From positions 14,573,460 to 14,637,459 of the forward strand of contig CM057233.1 in assembly GCA_029891385.1 (NCBI GenBank): a stretch of DNA of 64,000 nt, given 5' to 3'. Within the stretch, counting starts at the first letter, position 1. Each line of letters starts with the position of its first letter. The DNA comes from Erythroxylum novogranatense. Its lineage: Eukaryota; Streptophyta; Magnoliopsida; Malpighiales; Erythroxylaceae. Below are positions 22,584 through 35,164 of this stretch, one piece after another. The notes beneath the pieces were generated by a model. The model was not told the DNA's origin and made no database searches. It saw nothing but the letters and a program-made list of their open reading frames with translations. The position numbers and the translations under genes are program-made.

Positions 22584-25164
22584 AGATCAATAAAACAATC
22601 AAAATCAACATAAAAATCTATCAAAATATTTTTCTTAAACATTATTTACTTGAGGATGCGACTATATTAAATTCAAGTCTTGTTAATATAATGTGATACA
22701 ACAATCATTTAGCCTTTCTTTGTTTCCAGCTGTACACATATATAATGCAATTGCAACTCACTAATCATTAACTGACAATATTTTAAAGTTGTATTTTTTG
22801 TTCATTATAAATTTTATAGTTAACCTTCTTAATAGTATTCCAGGAGCGAGGAGATAATGACAGACTTAGGTTTAGTGGCTGAAACATGTTCCAACTATGC
22901 ACTTGGAAATCGGTTTGGACTCAGATTGGGTTTCACGTTTAGAGGTAAAACCCAATCCCATCCTAATCTTTTTTTTTTTTAATTTCATCTGTTAAGTTTA
23001 GATCAAGTCCTAATCGAAAATTGTCATTTCTAAAAATAAGAGAGTTATAAGAGAAGGGTTTCAAAAGATGTATATTAATTTGTAATGGAAACTTGTTTAA
23101 AATAGAAATGAATATAAAAAATAAAAGTACCAGTTTAATGTAAAATTTTGAAAATTGATCATAACACTTCTTCCTAGCACATTTTTGTGATGAATTAGAA
23201 TAGAAGTACTGAAAGTCAAATAGTAAAATTACTTTGCAAGTTGAATATTTAACTGAAAATTAAAAGTGTATATGTAATATTATAAATCTTAAAAGAGTTA
23301 TTTAGTATAAAAAAAGTAGTAGTGATGATGATGACGACGATGATGATGATGATTATTATTATTATTAAAGTTTAAATATAATATTTCAAGCTGTGTATAA
23401 TTTAAAATTAAATTTTGTTTATATTCTTTCATAGTTTAAATATCAATAATCATGATTTTAAATAAAGAGTGAAAATGTCTTATATTAATTATAGTTTGAG
23501 GAGTTACTCTGAAGTAGTTCAACTCTTTTTTGAATGTTAGAAATGTATAAACAAAGTTATCCTATATTAACAAGAAAGATAAAAGAAAGTAATTTTAATA
23601 GAAAAATAAAGTCGTATAATATATTATCTTAAATTTTAGATTGAAGTACAATGTTCCTAATAATTGTGTTAAGACCCAGGTAAGTAGATGCTACAAGAAA
23701 CATAATATAAGGATCAATCAATAATTAAATAAATTACAAATAACTATTAATAAGTTAAGATTGTAAATAAAACAATTATTGGAATTTTATAAATAATATA
23801 AAATATGAAATAAAAACATAGGAATATGAAATTTCAAAAAATCACTTAAATTAAAAAATAATATCAAAATCTCATAACACTAAAATTAAAGAAAATATTG
23901 TCAATGTCTTGCAAAATATGAAAATTCTCATTAGAAATGCAATATAATCCAACAACTATTGATAAAATCATGGAATCTAACCATTAGTCCTTTATTAACA
24001 AAATTTATTTTAGTTAAATAAAATTACATGATAGATATGATTAAAGCATTATGTACACATAAATCATAGAACTTCTTTGAGAAAATATCAACCATAAATT
24101 ATAACTACAATTGATTTTTCTAAACGTTAATCAATTAGGTAAAAATAGTTCGTCTAATGTAAGATAATTGATTAATAGTAATTAATTTAAATATATTTAA
24201 GGAGCACAAAGAGATAAACAATTTGAAGTAATTCAATACTTCAATTGTAGGTCTTTATTAGGATAGTAATGACTTCAACCTATTTAAATTAATTTTCTTT
24301 AATAAGATTCAAATTTTCTATCACAATTTTCTCTGGCATTAACAAGTATATATAGTGATTATTTCTTTCTAGAAATTATTACATAAGAGATACTTTACTC
24401 TTGGAAATTCTAAAATAATATTCTTATTTATGATTATTAATTTTGTCGTATGCTATTGTCTCTCATATATTAGTTATACAAATTAAAACTTCAAAGAACA
24501 ATATTTTAAATGGATTCAATTATTCTTTCTCTTTTTGAACCCCTTACATGTCATTTTAAGGTTCTTCTATCTACATGCTTCATCAAATATGTTTATTTAA
24601 GTTCCCAATGGGGTTTATTATATTTTAAATAGAAATAAACACTTATAACTTTTGGAAGAAGATTTTCTTAGTACGTAAAAAGGAAGTTTTGATGCAAAAA
24701 AAAGGAAGTTAATACATGTACATATTTTCTCGTAGTATTTGTAATCTTCCTCTAAATTTCATAACTCAATATTAAGATGATTAGAATTTGTCATTGTTTT
24801 AAATTAGTGGTATTAGTTTCATGAAAAAATTTTACTTTGTCCAAATTTTCACATTTAATCCACCTTTTGACAATATTGAAAAATTACAACCTTATATGAG
24901 TTTCAATTCAATTATTTATATAAAAACCATATTTATTAGTATCAAAATCATTTCATAAAATTAAAATATAATAGTAAAATTTGCTTAATTCTATCAAACT
25001 ATATGGACCGATGTGGATGAACCCATCACATACAATAATTACTCCTACCAAGTCAAGATAAAATATAAAGTAATTAAAGTAAAGTTAGTTAAATCAAACT
25101 TTAAAATAAAAAATTCTAACTAATTACTACATTATGTAAAAAATAAAATTATCTTAATAACATG
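22584..25164. other. AT-rich intergenic stretch without recognised genes
   Basis: About 2.6 kb with no ORF of note. A compound GAT/GAC/ATT triplet microsatellite lies at 23320-23368. 21451-22133, left of the preceding ORF, is likewise featureless. Confidence 0.6.
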
Positions 25165-28100
25165 ATGGTCCAAAAGATCATGAGGCAAATGTCTGATTGG
25201 TTAGGTTTTGGAAGTTTATAGTTGTTGATATTCTATAGATAATTAGTTGATATGTTGAAGACAATTAGTTAGATTAAGACTAGAAATTAGTGACTAAATT
25301 AATGGAATTTTATTGCTTAGAAAATAAATGGATTCTCCTTAATTTATTAAGATGATTAGGTTGTACTTTCTTATGTATTCTCTATACTATTCATAAAGGA
25401 TCAAGAAAGAATTACTTTTTCCTACAATTTCTTCATGGTATCTGGGCTATAACTCTTTTACAATTATTTTATTCAAATCAATCTTAAATAGACTATCGTC
25501 TAGTGATAACAGTTGAGGGGAGAAACTCCTCATCCTTTGACAATGATGTCAACAGTTTGACTATAATTATTCTTAGTGTTACAATGAGAAATGCACAATG
25601 CAACGATGACCTTCTTGACTCGAATATGCAATTTCAATTACTGAACGATAAATTGAAGAGCCAAAATTACTTGGAATAGGTGCAAATAATAAAATTGGTC
25701 ATTCATAAAATGAAAAATAGACGAGAAAATTCGACCATTTAATTGAAGCGATAACAAGAGTGAGTTTAGATTATCCAAATATGACAATATAGAGGTCTAA
25801 AAATACTCTGATCATAGCTTGGTTAATTAATTCAATGGACCATGTAATTAGAAAACCGCGTATGCTTATGCCAAATAACAAAAGATTTATAGCGTATAGT
25901 TAGAGGGATGTATTTAGATATTAAGAATTCTTCTCAAATTTTCAAACTATAAATGAACTTGTGGAAAGCTAAACAAGGAGACCACAATATTACTTTTTTT
26001 ATAACAAACTTGTAATCATGTGATAGGAATTAAACCTATGTTATGAAGATGATTGGATATTGTTTGAATCATAGTGTTTGACAAAAAAAGAAGAAGAAAA
26101 TAATAGGTTTTATATTTTTCTTATAGGATCAAATCAAGAATTAGATGAAGTCAGAGGTTAAGTTTTGGAAAGAAAGTCACTACCCTCAATCAAAGAAGTC
26201 TTCTCGAAGTAAGGAGAGAGGATATGAGGTGAAAAATTATGATTGGAAAAATTCAGATTAAAGGTTGAAGGTTTTACACTTGTAGTTAAAAGAACAAAGG
26301 CTAAGGGATGAAGGAAATTTAACAAAAGGCCTTAGTTTAATAGCTGTAAATGTGATTCACATATACAGGAAAACAAATTAAAAAATCTATAAAAACCCAA
26401 AAATTTTGGATATAGCCATACCTCTTAAACCAATGCTATTAAATTCAGGCTTGAAGCATCTTCTGGCACATAGCTATTCACAAAGGAAAAATAGAGCAAA
26501 TCTATAAATGTTTTCCATCTCAAAATTTCTCTAGTTAAAATCCTTCTTGTTTTTTGGATAATCGATTCTAGGGGCAATAGATCATATCACAGGGTAAAAA
26601 TTATTTTTTCCAATAATCCTTGTTTAAGAAATTAAAAATTCAATATAGTAGATGGTTCTTGGAAAGGATCAATTATTATTTCTACTAATCTTACACTCTA
26701 TAATGTTCTTCATATTCCTATATTATATTATAACCTGTTATCAACTAGTAAAATAATTATTGATTAAATTTTGAACTATTTTTCTTCATCTAATTGTCAA
26801 TTTTAGGATTTAAACACATGGAAGATGATTAGCAATGTTATACAAGTTGGAGGTCTCAATTTCTTCAAAGATGGATATACTTAAATAAGCAATCCCAAAA
26901 AATTGTCTCAATTCTATTTCAATACTTAATAAGAATAAAATTGGTTTATAACATTTTAGATTTGAACATCCAAATTTTGCATTATATAAGACATTTATTT
27001 CTATTTTTTTATAAATAAAGATCTATTTTCATTTCAATGTAAAATTTGTCAAATTGATAAACATAATCAAAATTCTTTCTCAGCATAGCCTTATAAGACC
27101 ACAAAACTCTTCATTAAGATCCATAGTAACATTTGAGGTCATTCAAGAATAGAAAATATCTAGAAAATATGGTTCATAACTTTTATGACTAATGATATTA
27201 GAATTACTTGGGCATTTTTAGTTAAAGAGAAATAAATTGTTGGGAGTGTGTTTAAAGAATTTTATAAATGATCTAACCAGAGTTTCAAACTAAGACTCAA
27301 GTCTTTAACAGTGATTATAAAAAGAGTATTTCAACATGATTTAAGGAATTTTTATTGAAAAGGTATTTTAATTAAAGTTCATGCATTGACACCGATAACA
27401 AAATATAATAGCCAAGAGGAAAAATAAACATCCATTACAAATCACAAGAGCTTTATTTTTTAAATAATACTTTTATGTACTTATATGATGATGATATCCT
27501 GGCAGCTACATATTTGATCAATATAATTCCTTTAAAAATTGTATTTTCCTTCCCTTATTTATCTCATGATCTTCCACTTAAAGTGTTTGGGTGTACTATA
27601 TTTGTTTATATTCATGATAATAATCGAGAAAAACTTGATCCTATGTCACAAAAATGTTTTTCTAGCCTTGGACTTAAAAAGGGTAAAAATGTCCAAAAGA
27701 TCTTTTTTTATAGATATCATCTTTTTTTAAGATAAATCCCTTTTTCCTCACCTCATCTTTAGGTGAGACATCCAGTGAAGATTCTTTTTTTTTATTGATA
27801 ATAATGTGGATATTTTCTATAATCCTAATTCAAAAGCTAATGATGTCTCAAATAATGAAAATATGATCCATCTTCATTGCCATTACAAATTCAATTTAAG
27901 GAAAAGAATGAAATGTGTGTGAGGCAGGATGGATATTGTACTTAAAGGAAAATGATAGAAAATAACAAATAAATTGTAGCATACTTAAAAAATAATACGA
28001 AGACAAATCTAAAAGTTGAAGACCAATGTAAATCTCAGTCTAAGCCTATTTCTATTGAGTTAGTGCCTTTTGAACTAATATATGTTCCATAGTTAGATGA

Positions 28101-28925
28101 AACATTAGATTTATCTATTACTCTTAGAATAGTTTCTAGAACTTGTACTAAATCTCCTTTGCATAACTTTTTTATTTTATTAAAGTTTGTTTCAATCATT
28201 TCAAGTGTTCACTTCTAAGTTGTCTAGTATTTCCATTCCTAAAAATATACCTAGGGTTTAAATATTCCTAAGTGAAGGGATACAATTTTGGAGGAGATGA
28301 GAGCACTGTAAAAGAATAGAATATAGGAAAATAGATCTTCTCAAGGGAAAACACTAGTTGCATGTAAATAGGCATTCATCATAAAGTATAATTCTAATGG
28401 ATTACTTGAAAGAGATAAGGCACACTTGGTTAGTAAAGGTTTTACTCAAATCTATGGTGATGAATATTCATAAACTTTTTCGCTTGTAGCTAAGTTGAAT
28501 ATTACGAGAGTGTTGCTTTTCATTATAGTTATTCTGGAGTGGTCTTTACATAAGCTAAATGAAAAAAAAAAGCCTTTCTAAATGGAGACTCTCCTAAGAT
28601 TTAGTGAAAGTTTTGAGAAAAGGATATCCAACCTTAAAAAATATTTATATAGGTTAAAATAATTACCAAAGGCCTGGCTTGATAGATTTGTAAGATTTGT
28701 GAAGTCTCACGATTTCCTACACAGGTAAGTTGACTATGTTAAAAATTGTTGCAGATAGGAAAATTATAATTCTAATTATATATATAGACACGTTATTTTC
28801 AGTGATGATGATATGAGAAAATGGAGAATTTGAAAAGAATCTTTTAAATAAGTTTGAATCAAAGATTTGGGGTGTCTTAAATGCTTCACTATAATAGAAT
28901 TTGCTAGAATAATTAATATATTGTA
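25165..28925 (+). mobile_element. Old Copia relic, 3'-truncated
   Basis: A probable LTR (TGATGGTCC at about 25168 to about 25434) is followed by TGGTATCTGGGCT (25437), a mutated initiator-tRNA-Met primer-binding site. Then come scattered Copia blocks in broken frames: protease (IIDSGA..DHITG, about 26565-26600), late integrase (TYLINIIPLK and PLKVFGCTIFVYIHDNNREK, 27500-27635), and reverse transcriptase start (NSNGLLERDKAHLVSKGFTQ, about 28390-28450, then VAKLN). Similarity ends after a GCLKCF-like block at about 28870-28890, before the usual RNase H. Every domain is broken by stops. No 3' LTR was found. Confidence 0.85.
27475..27735 (+). pseudogene. Integrase C-terminal fragment of the Copia relic
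   Basis: The longest surviving open piece of the relic (86 codons). It matches the conserved Copia segment after the integrase catalytic core: an A(T)YLINxxP block, a PLKVFGC block and KLDPMSQKCF (normally followed by FLGY, here changed). It is not functional. Confidence 0.75.
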
Positions 28926-29707
28926 TTTTACATATTGTTTAATATACTTTAAATAATATTTATATGCATAACTAATTTTATTACAAAATAAAATATAGTT
29001 AAAATTTAAACAAAATGTTGCTAAACAATCTACTGTATGAAACTTAAAATTTTTTTTTAAATAACAACCAAACAATCAACTTCGCTTCTTAGAAAAACTC
29101 ATCATACAATCAACTTCGCTTCTTAGAAAAACTCATCATAGACAAGATCTACATAAAAAGCTATAATGACAAAAGCTCTACTAATATAAACCCAAGGCTA
29201 AGACTTCTATCTATAATAAACATAGCATACGACATTTACTAGATCCTTTGCTTTTATACATAATCTGAAATACATGATTGAAAATTATATTTTCTATTCT
29301 AAAATATACCTCGGGGTATAAAAGTTTTGAAGTACTAAATAAAAGTTTTGAACTACTAAATCTCTATTTAATAAAAAGTTTTATAAAAATATATTAGAGT
29401 TGAATTTGCTTATCACGAGGAATAAATTCTCATCCTTTTTGTTTCTTACAATTCAGAATTTATTTTTTCTTTCTTTTAGGAATCTGCAAACTTTTTATTT
29501 TTATTTAGTTTTGAGTTTTCTTTACTCAGGAAATTGAAACTTTTAATCTGTAAATTTGAATTATATGACTAGGACGTGCGACTTTTACAATAACTACCTC
29601 AGATTCTGTGGAGTTCTAACACTTCCACTATGAGACTATGCAACATCCCCACCTACGTAATGGTAGTGCGTGATTATTGCTAAACCTATCTGTCCATCTT
29701 CCCAGAA
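28926..29707. other. Intergenic, with a 34-bp tandem duplication
   Basis: AT-rich and without genes. A 34-bp unit beginning ACAATCAACTTCGC is duplicated exactly at 29072-29105 and 29106-29139. The rest up to 29707 is the 3' flank of the GRAS gene, on its downstream side since that gene is on the minus strand. Confidence 0.7.
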
Positions 29708-30117
29708 CTAACGCCAAGCTGAAGCAGAAATTAAATTCCTATCCTTCCATCCTAACAACATAGCTCCATCCTTCTCCACCAGTGTGTAATGCTCTGAGTA
29801 GCATCTTAGCAAGCTCCGTATCACAGAGTTGACATAGGAACTCAAAGGGTATTTGGCGAAATCCAGCCATTGTGAACCTGGACTTCCATTTCCCCAGAAG
29901 CCCATGTCGCTCTACCCTCTCCTTCCATTTCCCCAGAAGCCCATGTCGCTCTACCCTCTCCTTCCCCTCACAAGCAATAATGTTCACGATGTCCCTAGCT
30001 AGGCACTGCCATGTTCCACACCAATTTGCTCTTTCTGGTCCCTCGGCCGCGTCATGTCGATGCACTCAAACATTGCCAGGTAGAACTCCACTGTTTCTAC
30101 AAATCTAGCGAGGAAAG
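29708..30117 (-). pseudogene. GRAS transcription factor (PAT1/SCL type), C-terminal part
   Basis: Minus-strand frames give the end of a PAT1-subfamily GRAS protein: FVETVEFYLAMFECIDMTRP (PFYRE-like region), ARDIVNIIACEG, KERVERHGLLGKWK, then in another frame the SAW motif region ending GWKDRNLISASAWR and stop. Compared with the family there is a frameshift near 30000, a second near 29860, and a 39-bp in-frame tandem duplication. GRAS proteins are nuclear regulators; PAT1-type members act in phytochrome A and stress signalling. The gene is cut at 30117 by the Tat element and continues at 40574. Clearly a pseudogene. Confidence 0.9.
29884..29961. repeat. 39-bp exact tandem duplication in the GRAS pseudogene
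   Basis: The 39-bp unit starting TTCCATTTCCCCAGAAG occurs twice without mismatch (29884-29922 and 29923-29961). It doubles 13 codons (KERVERHGLLGKW, minus strand) without breaking frame. The absence of differences suggests a recent event. Confidence 0.95.
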
Positions 30118-30529
30118 TGGTCGGGTCGGCAGTGTCGGGTCCGGATCCAGTTAAGACGACCCGTGGGCCGATCGGTCCATTCATCAGAGATCAGTCCTAT
30201 GCCTAAGCCCATGCCCTCCTTGACCCATCCATAAAAGGAAGTCTCCCATGCAAACACGTAAAGACCTAAACCTAACTGCAAAACCATATATAAGGTATAA
30301 TTCTCCCATAATTGAGGTACGAAAATCATAACCTAGTTGTTCTCTCTGCATTGATCAACCTCACCTTTACAAAAAGACTTACTTGAGCGTCGGAGGGGCT
30401 AATCGGGACATAACCCCCGACGTGCCTTTCTTGTTTTGCAGGTATCTTCACGTCGGACTCATTACAGAAAGCAGCAGACTCATGGAGCAGAACGACAACG
30501 TACAGTTTAGCCAAAATCCGACATAACCA
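30118..30529 (+). repeat. Tat element 5' LTR
   Basis: 412 bp, TG...CA, paired with 40162-40573. TATA-like CATATATAAGG lies at about 30284-30294. The right end is defined by the primer site that follows and by the end of similarity to the 3' LTR. Confidence 0.95.
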
Positions 30530-30531
30530 AT

Positions 30532-30548
30532 TGGCGCCTACCGTGGGG
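30532..30548 (+). promoter_or_regulatory. Tat element primer-binding site
   Basis: TGGCGCCTACCGTGGGG begins 2 bp after the LTR. It ends a tRNA complement beginning TGGCGCC, close to the tRNA-Lys type (TGGCGCCCAACGTGGGG) with a few differences; the exact primer tRNA is uncertain. Confidence 0.75.
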
Positions 30549-30646
30549 CCCGACTTTCGGGCACCACGTCCAGAAACACACAGATCAGTCTGGCGGCGGC
30601 GATGAACCTTGATATAGTCGCTGTTGCGGCTCTGGGGATGTAACGT

Positions 30647-32410
30647 ATGAGTTTGCAGTTACCTACAACTCTGCCGCCTGCACCACATATTTCCCGCACG
30701 GAATCCTCAGATCCTAACGATCAACCACAACCTCAGGATTTGGAACAAGAAGAACAGAGTGTCGCTTTAGAGGATAACGCTGCACTCAATATGCACCCGA
30801 ATCTCTGGCACCGATCGGATGCAGATCCTGTTCCGCCTGTGCACACTTCCCTCACTAGGAAACAGATTGAGGAAGCGGTTGATCTATTGATCCACCAGAT
30901 TTTGCAATCTCAGCCAGCAGAACGACATCCATCTGCGCGGCAAGCTGCGCGGCAGACTAGCATGACGACCGATCGCCACCAGATCGAAAACCTAGAAAAA
31001 ATCGTGGACGATCGGATTAACGCAGCTATCAGCTTCCGTCCAGATCGCCCGACATCACAATACAGCTCTCCCTTCACTCTGGAAATTTTGGATAACCTCC
31101 CGACACCCGGAACCAAAATACCAACGCCTGAAAAATACACTGGCAAGACCGACCCCCTGGATTACTTACAACACTTTCAGTCGATGATGAATCTACACTA
31201 TGTGCCAGATGCCATCCAATGTAAGGCTTTCTGTACGGCCTTTCAAGAGGGAGCCTGATGGTGGTTCAATAGTCTACCACCGGGCTGTATCACCTGCTTT
31301 GAGGATTTCAGGCTACTTTTCCTCAACCAGTTCGCCACCAGTAAACGGCCACAGAAGACAGCTTTGGAGATGATGCAACTTACCCAAGGAAGGAATGAAA
31401 GTTTGCGAGAGTTCATCACTCGGTTCAATAACGAAGCGGTTGAGGTCTCCGACCTCACTTGCTCGTCTATGCTGGTCGCGCTTATGAGCAATACGAGGGA
31501 CGAGGAGTTTAAGAAGTCGTTAGCCCTCGATCAGCCCCGATCTATTCAGGAAATCAGACACCGGGCAGATAAGTACATTCAGCTCGAAGAAGTGTTAAAG
31601 AATACAAAACGTCGGGCAGATGATCGTAGGTCGAGTGGTAGGGAAGATGAGTCTCACAAAAGACAGAGGGATCAGTCGACCTAGAGAAAACCGATCGGTC
31701 GGCAGTGGCATCAACAAGACTTCACCCCGCTTAACAAACGATATGCGGAAGTACTGGCGGCCATGAGAGCGAATGGGGAAACTATCCGAGAACCTAATAA
31801 AATGAAGACCCCTTACAAGGATAGGAACCCGGATCTATATTGCCGTTTCTACAAAGAAGTCGATCATGATACGGAAGATTGCTGGCAGTTGAAAAAAGAA
31901 ATCGAATCCCTCATACAAAGGGGAAGGTTAGGCTGGTTCGTGAAGCATGAACGAAACGCCGATCGGGATAATCAGCGCAGGACCGGTCGGTCAGACAATA
32001 GGCGACCGCCCTGGAGGCGAAATGACAGGAATGACGGAGGGAGGCAGAATACGAATACAAATAATCGACGAGAAGAGAGAGGGCGATCGAGGGAAAGAAA
32101 CGACGGAAACACTGGACAACAAGGCGAACGACCGACTAGGGTTATTAACACGATATTCGGTGGAAATGCAGCAGGCGAATCCACCACCAAAGGGAGAAAA
32201 AGATATGTCAAACAGGTCGGCAGAGACTCATCCATCAAAAAGCCGAGGGAGAACGACAGGATGATATCATTCGATGAATCCGACCTCGATGGAGTAAGTT
32301 GCCCTCATGATGACGCACTCGTGGTAAATCTGAACATGGATGGTTACGAGGTGAAGCGGGTGATGATAGATACGGGCAGCTCGGTCGACTTATCAGACAT
32401 GAGGCCTTAG
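30647..32410 (+). pseudogene. Tat gag and protease
   Basis: One continuous frame except for in-frame stops TGA at 31256-31258 (before the tryptophans of the conserved WWFNSLPPG block) and TAG at 31682-31684. Gag features: KIPTPEKYTGKTDPLDYL, NQFATSKRPQKTALEM and RHRADKYIQLEE, then a Cys/His segment [15 protein letters not shown] (about 31840-31885) and an Arg-rich region. The protease site [10 protein letters not shown] is at about 32365-32395, after which the frame breaks before the stop at 32410. Role in the family: particle assembly and maturation. Confidence 0.9.
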
Positions 32411-33544
32411 TAGATGAAGGTACGAAAATCGACTACTACCAATGACGGCCCCATTAAAGGAGTAACCGCAAGGCGTCACCTACCCGTCGCTGGGTGAATT
32501 TGAAAGTGAAGTTGGACGAAGCCTGCCGATAGAAAGGGACGTTGAGTTCATAGTCGTAAAGTTTCAAGGGGCGTACAACGCAATAATCGGGCGGGCTACT
32601 CAAAATGCCCTCAGATCGGTCGTCTCCACCTACTACCAAGTTATGAAGTTTCCGACACCCCACGGAGTTGGTGCTGTCAGAGGTTAGCAGAGAATTGCTA
32701 GGGAATGTTACTTAGCGGAAACGAAGACATTAGACGAGGCAGTAGTCTGACGAGCTCTCTTGATGTGAGAGCCGACGAGGAGATGGATAGGATGAACCCA
32801 GTGGAAGAAACACAGCGGGTCGGACTAGACGAAACCGGCCCTTTTAAATTCACAAACCTAGGCTCCGAGCTGCAGGGCGACCTGGTTAAAGAAATCACAG
32901 ACTGTCTGGTGAAAAATAGATCAGTTTTAGCTTGGGTGCTGAGTGATATGCCTGGAATTTCCCGATCAGTTGCGTCGCACTCCCTCGGTATTCGACATGA
33001 CTACAAGCCAATCAGACAGAAGAAACGATGGCACAGCAAGGAGCGACAAGGGGTGATCGAGAAAGAAGTAGAAAAGTTACTCGAGGCCGGGTTCATCCGA
33101 GAAGTCAAGTACCCTGAATGGCTCGTCAATGTGATTTTAGTGAAAAAGAAGAACGGGAAGTGGAGAATGTGCATAGATTTCACCGATTTGAACAAAGCAT
33201 GTCCAAAGGACAGTTTTCCCTTGCCCAAGATCGACCAGCTAGTAGATTCTACCTCAGGGAATGAACTCCTTAGCTTCCTGGACGCTTTATCGGGCTATCA
33301 CCAGATTCAAATGAGTCTGGAAGACGAAGAAAAGACCGCCTTCATAACCGATCAAGGCACATATTGCTATCAAGTAATGCCTTTTAGCTTGAAGAACGCG
33401 GGGGCGACCTATCAGCGACTCGTCATGGAAGTCTTTAAAAGCGATCGGCTGTCGGTGGAAGCTTATGTGGATGATATGGTGGTAAAAAGTAAGACGCCAC
33501 GGAGCATGTGGAAGATCTCAAGGAGGTCTTCGGACCACGAATAA
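32411..33544 (+). pseudogene. Tat reverse transcriptase region
   Basis: Protease tail in shifted frames (AIIGRATQNALR, about 32580-32620), then an open frame from 32705 to 33544. RT blocks: VNVILVKKKNGKWRMCIDF, DLNKACPKDSFPLPKIDQLV, LDALSGYHQIQM, FSLKNAGATYQRLV and the catalytic AYVDDMVVKS (about 33460-33490). The frame is lost right after KTPRSMWK and picks up again before 33572. The active-site YVDD is intact. Confidence 0.92.
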
Positions 33545-33571
33545 ATTTCAGATGAAGCTGAACCCGAAAAA

Positions 33572-35164
33572 ATGCGTTTTTGGGGTGGCATCCGAAAATT
33601 CCTAGGGTTTATGATCACTCAACGGGGGATTGAGGCTAATCCAGAAAAGATCGAAGCCATCATCCAAATGCCCTCGCCTCAATGCTTAAAAGAAGTGCAG
33701 GTATTGACCGGTCGGATAGTCTCTCTAAGCAGGTTCATCTCCAGATTGGGAGACAAGTGCCTCCCATTTTTCAAAATCTTGAGGAAGGCGAACGTAACAC
33801 AATTCCAATGGCCGGACGAATGCGAGAAAGCTTTTCAACACTTAAAGCAATACTTGTCTAGCCCGCCTATCCTGCAAAGCCCGGTAGAGGGAGAGAACCT
33901 GATCTTATACTTGGCGGTTACGGGGGGGTCGATCAGCGCGGTACTTATTCGATCGGAGGGAAACGAACAACACCCTGTCTATTACGTCAGCAAAGTATTG
34001 ACCAGACCAGAAACGCGATACACGCCTATAGAGAAACTAGCCTTCTCCCTGATAATGGCAGCTCGGAAGCTAAGGCCCTACTTCCAAAGTCATACAATTG
34101 AGGTATGGACCGACCAACCCCTCAGGCAGTGCCTTCAAAAGCCCGAAACTTCGGGTCGACTAATAAAGTGGGCGGTGGAGCTGGGAGAGTTCGACATACA
34201 GTACAGACCTCGCACGACCTTTAAAACGCAGGTGTTGGCAGACTTCATCGTGGAGATGAGCCAACCTAACTCGAAGGACGAGCAGCTCCCTGCCTGGAGC
34301 TTGTTTGTTGACGGGTCGTCCAATGCCGAGGGATGTGGAGCGGGAGTAGTGCTGATCAACCCGCACAATGAAGAAAAGGTGGAATACGCCCTTCGGCTTG
34401 AGTTCAAAGCCTCCAATAACGAAGCAGAATACGAGACCCTGATAACCGGTCTCCAACTAGCTAAGGAAATGGAGATAAGGCATCTAAAGATATATAGTGA
34501 TAGCCAAGTGGTGGTCGGCCAAGTCACCGAGCAGTATGAGGCCAAGGGGAACAACATGATCAAGTACTTGGAGCTGGTAAAGCAGGAGTTGAGCAATTTC
34601 GAACAGTACTCAATCAACAGAATAGAACGAGCTCAAAATGCTAAAGCGGACGCGCTCTCCAAAATGGCTTCCGATCGTGATGCCATGAACAATGTTCTGG
34701 TCGAACGACTAGACCGACCTAGCATTCAAAAAGCCAAGGAAGCTCTCGACGTAAGTACCAGTCAATCGAGTTGGATGGAACCGATCACACAATACCTTTT
34801 GGAGGGAAAACAACCGAAAGACGCATCGGAGGCCAAGAAACTAAGAATAAAGGCAGCCGAGTACACGGTTGTTAACGACACTCTATACAAGCGGTCTTAC
34901 GACTGGCCACTGCTTCGATGCTTGAATGAAGAAGAGGCCGAGCAGGCAATGGCCGAAGTCCATGAAGGGATGTGTCGAAACCACGTAGGAGGTAGAATAT
35001 TGGCTCACAGACTGATCAGACAGGGGTACTACTGGCCGACAATGAGAAGAGACTGTCAGGAGAAAGTCGACCGATGTGAGGCCTGTCAGAGAAACAGCAG
35101 CCTGTCTCACCAGCCGACCGAAAGGATGAAAATTGTGAGCCATCCTATCCCGTTTGCTCAATAG
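33572..35164 (+). pseudogene. Tat RT thumb, RNase H, second RNase H and integrase zinc finger
   Basis: 530-codon open piece. It starts in the RT connection (IRKFLGFMITQRGIEANPEK) and contains the Ty3-type RNase H (PVYYVSKVL, YTPIEKLAF, VWTDQPL). It then has a second, archaeal-type RNase H (WSLFVDGSSN with catalytic D, NNEAEYETLITGL with E, IYSDSQVVVGQ with D, RAQNAKADALSKMAS with D). The integrase HHCC finger follows (HEGMCRNHVGGR, then CEACQRN). The end at 35162-35164 is a TAG where the family has the tryptophan of the integrase W-MDILGPFP block, so the stop is a decay mutation, not the protein end. Confidence 0.93.

Noticed and set aside
31947..32264. Arg/Gly-rich ORF overlapping Tat gag
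   Set aside because: Shadow frame of the Arg-rich nucleocapsid region of gag.
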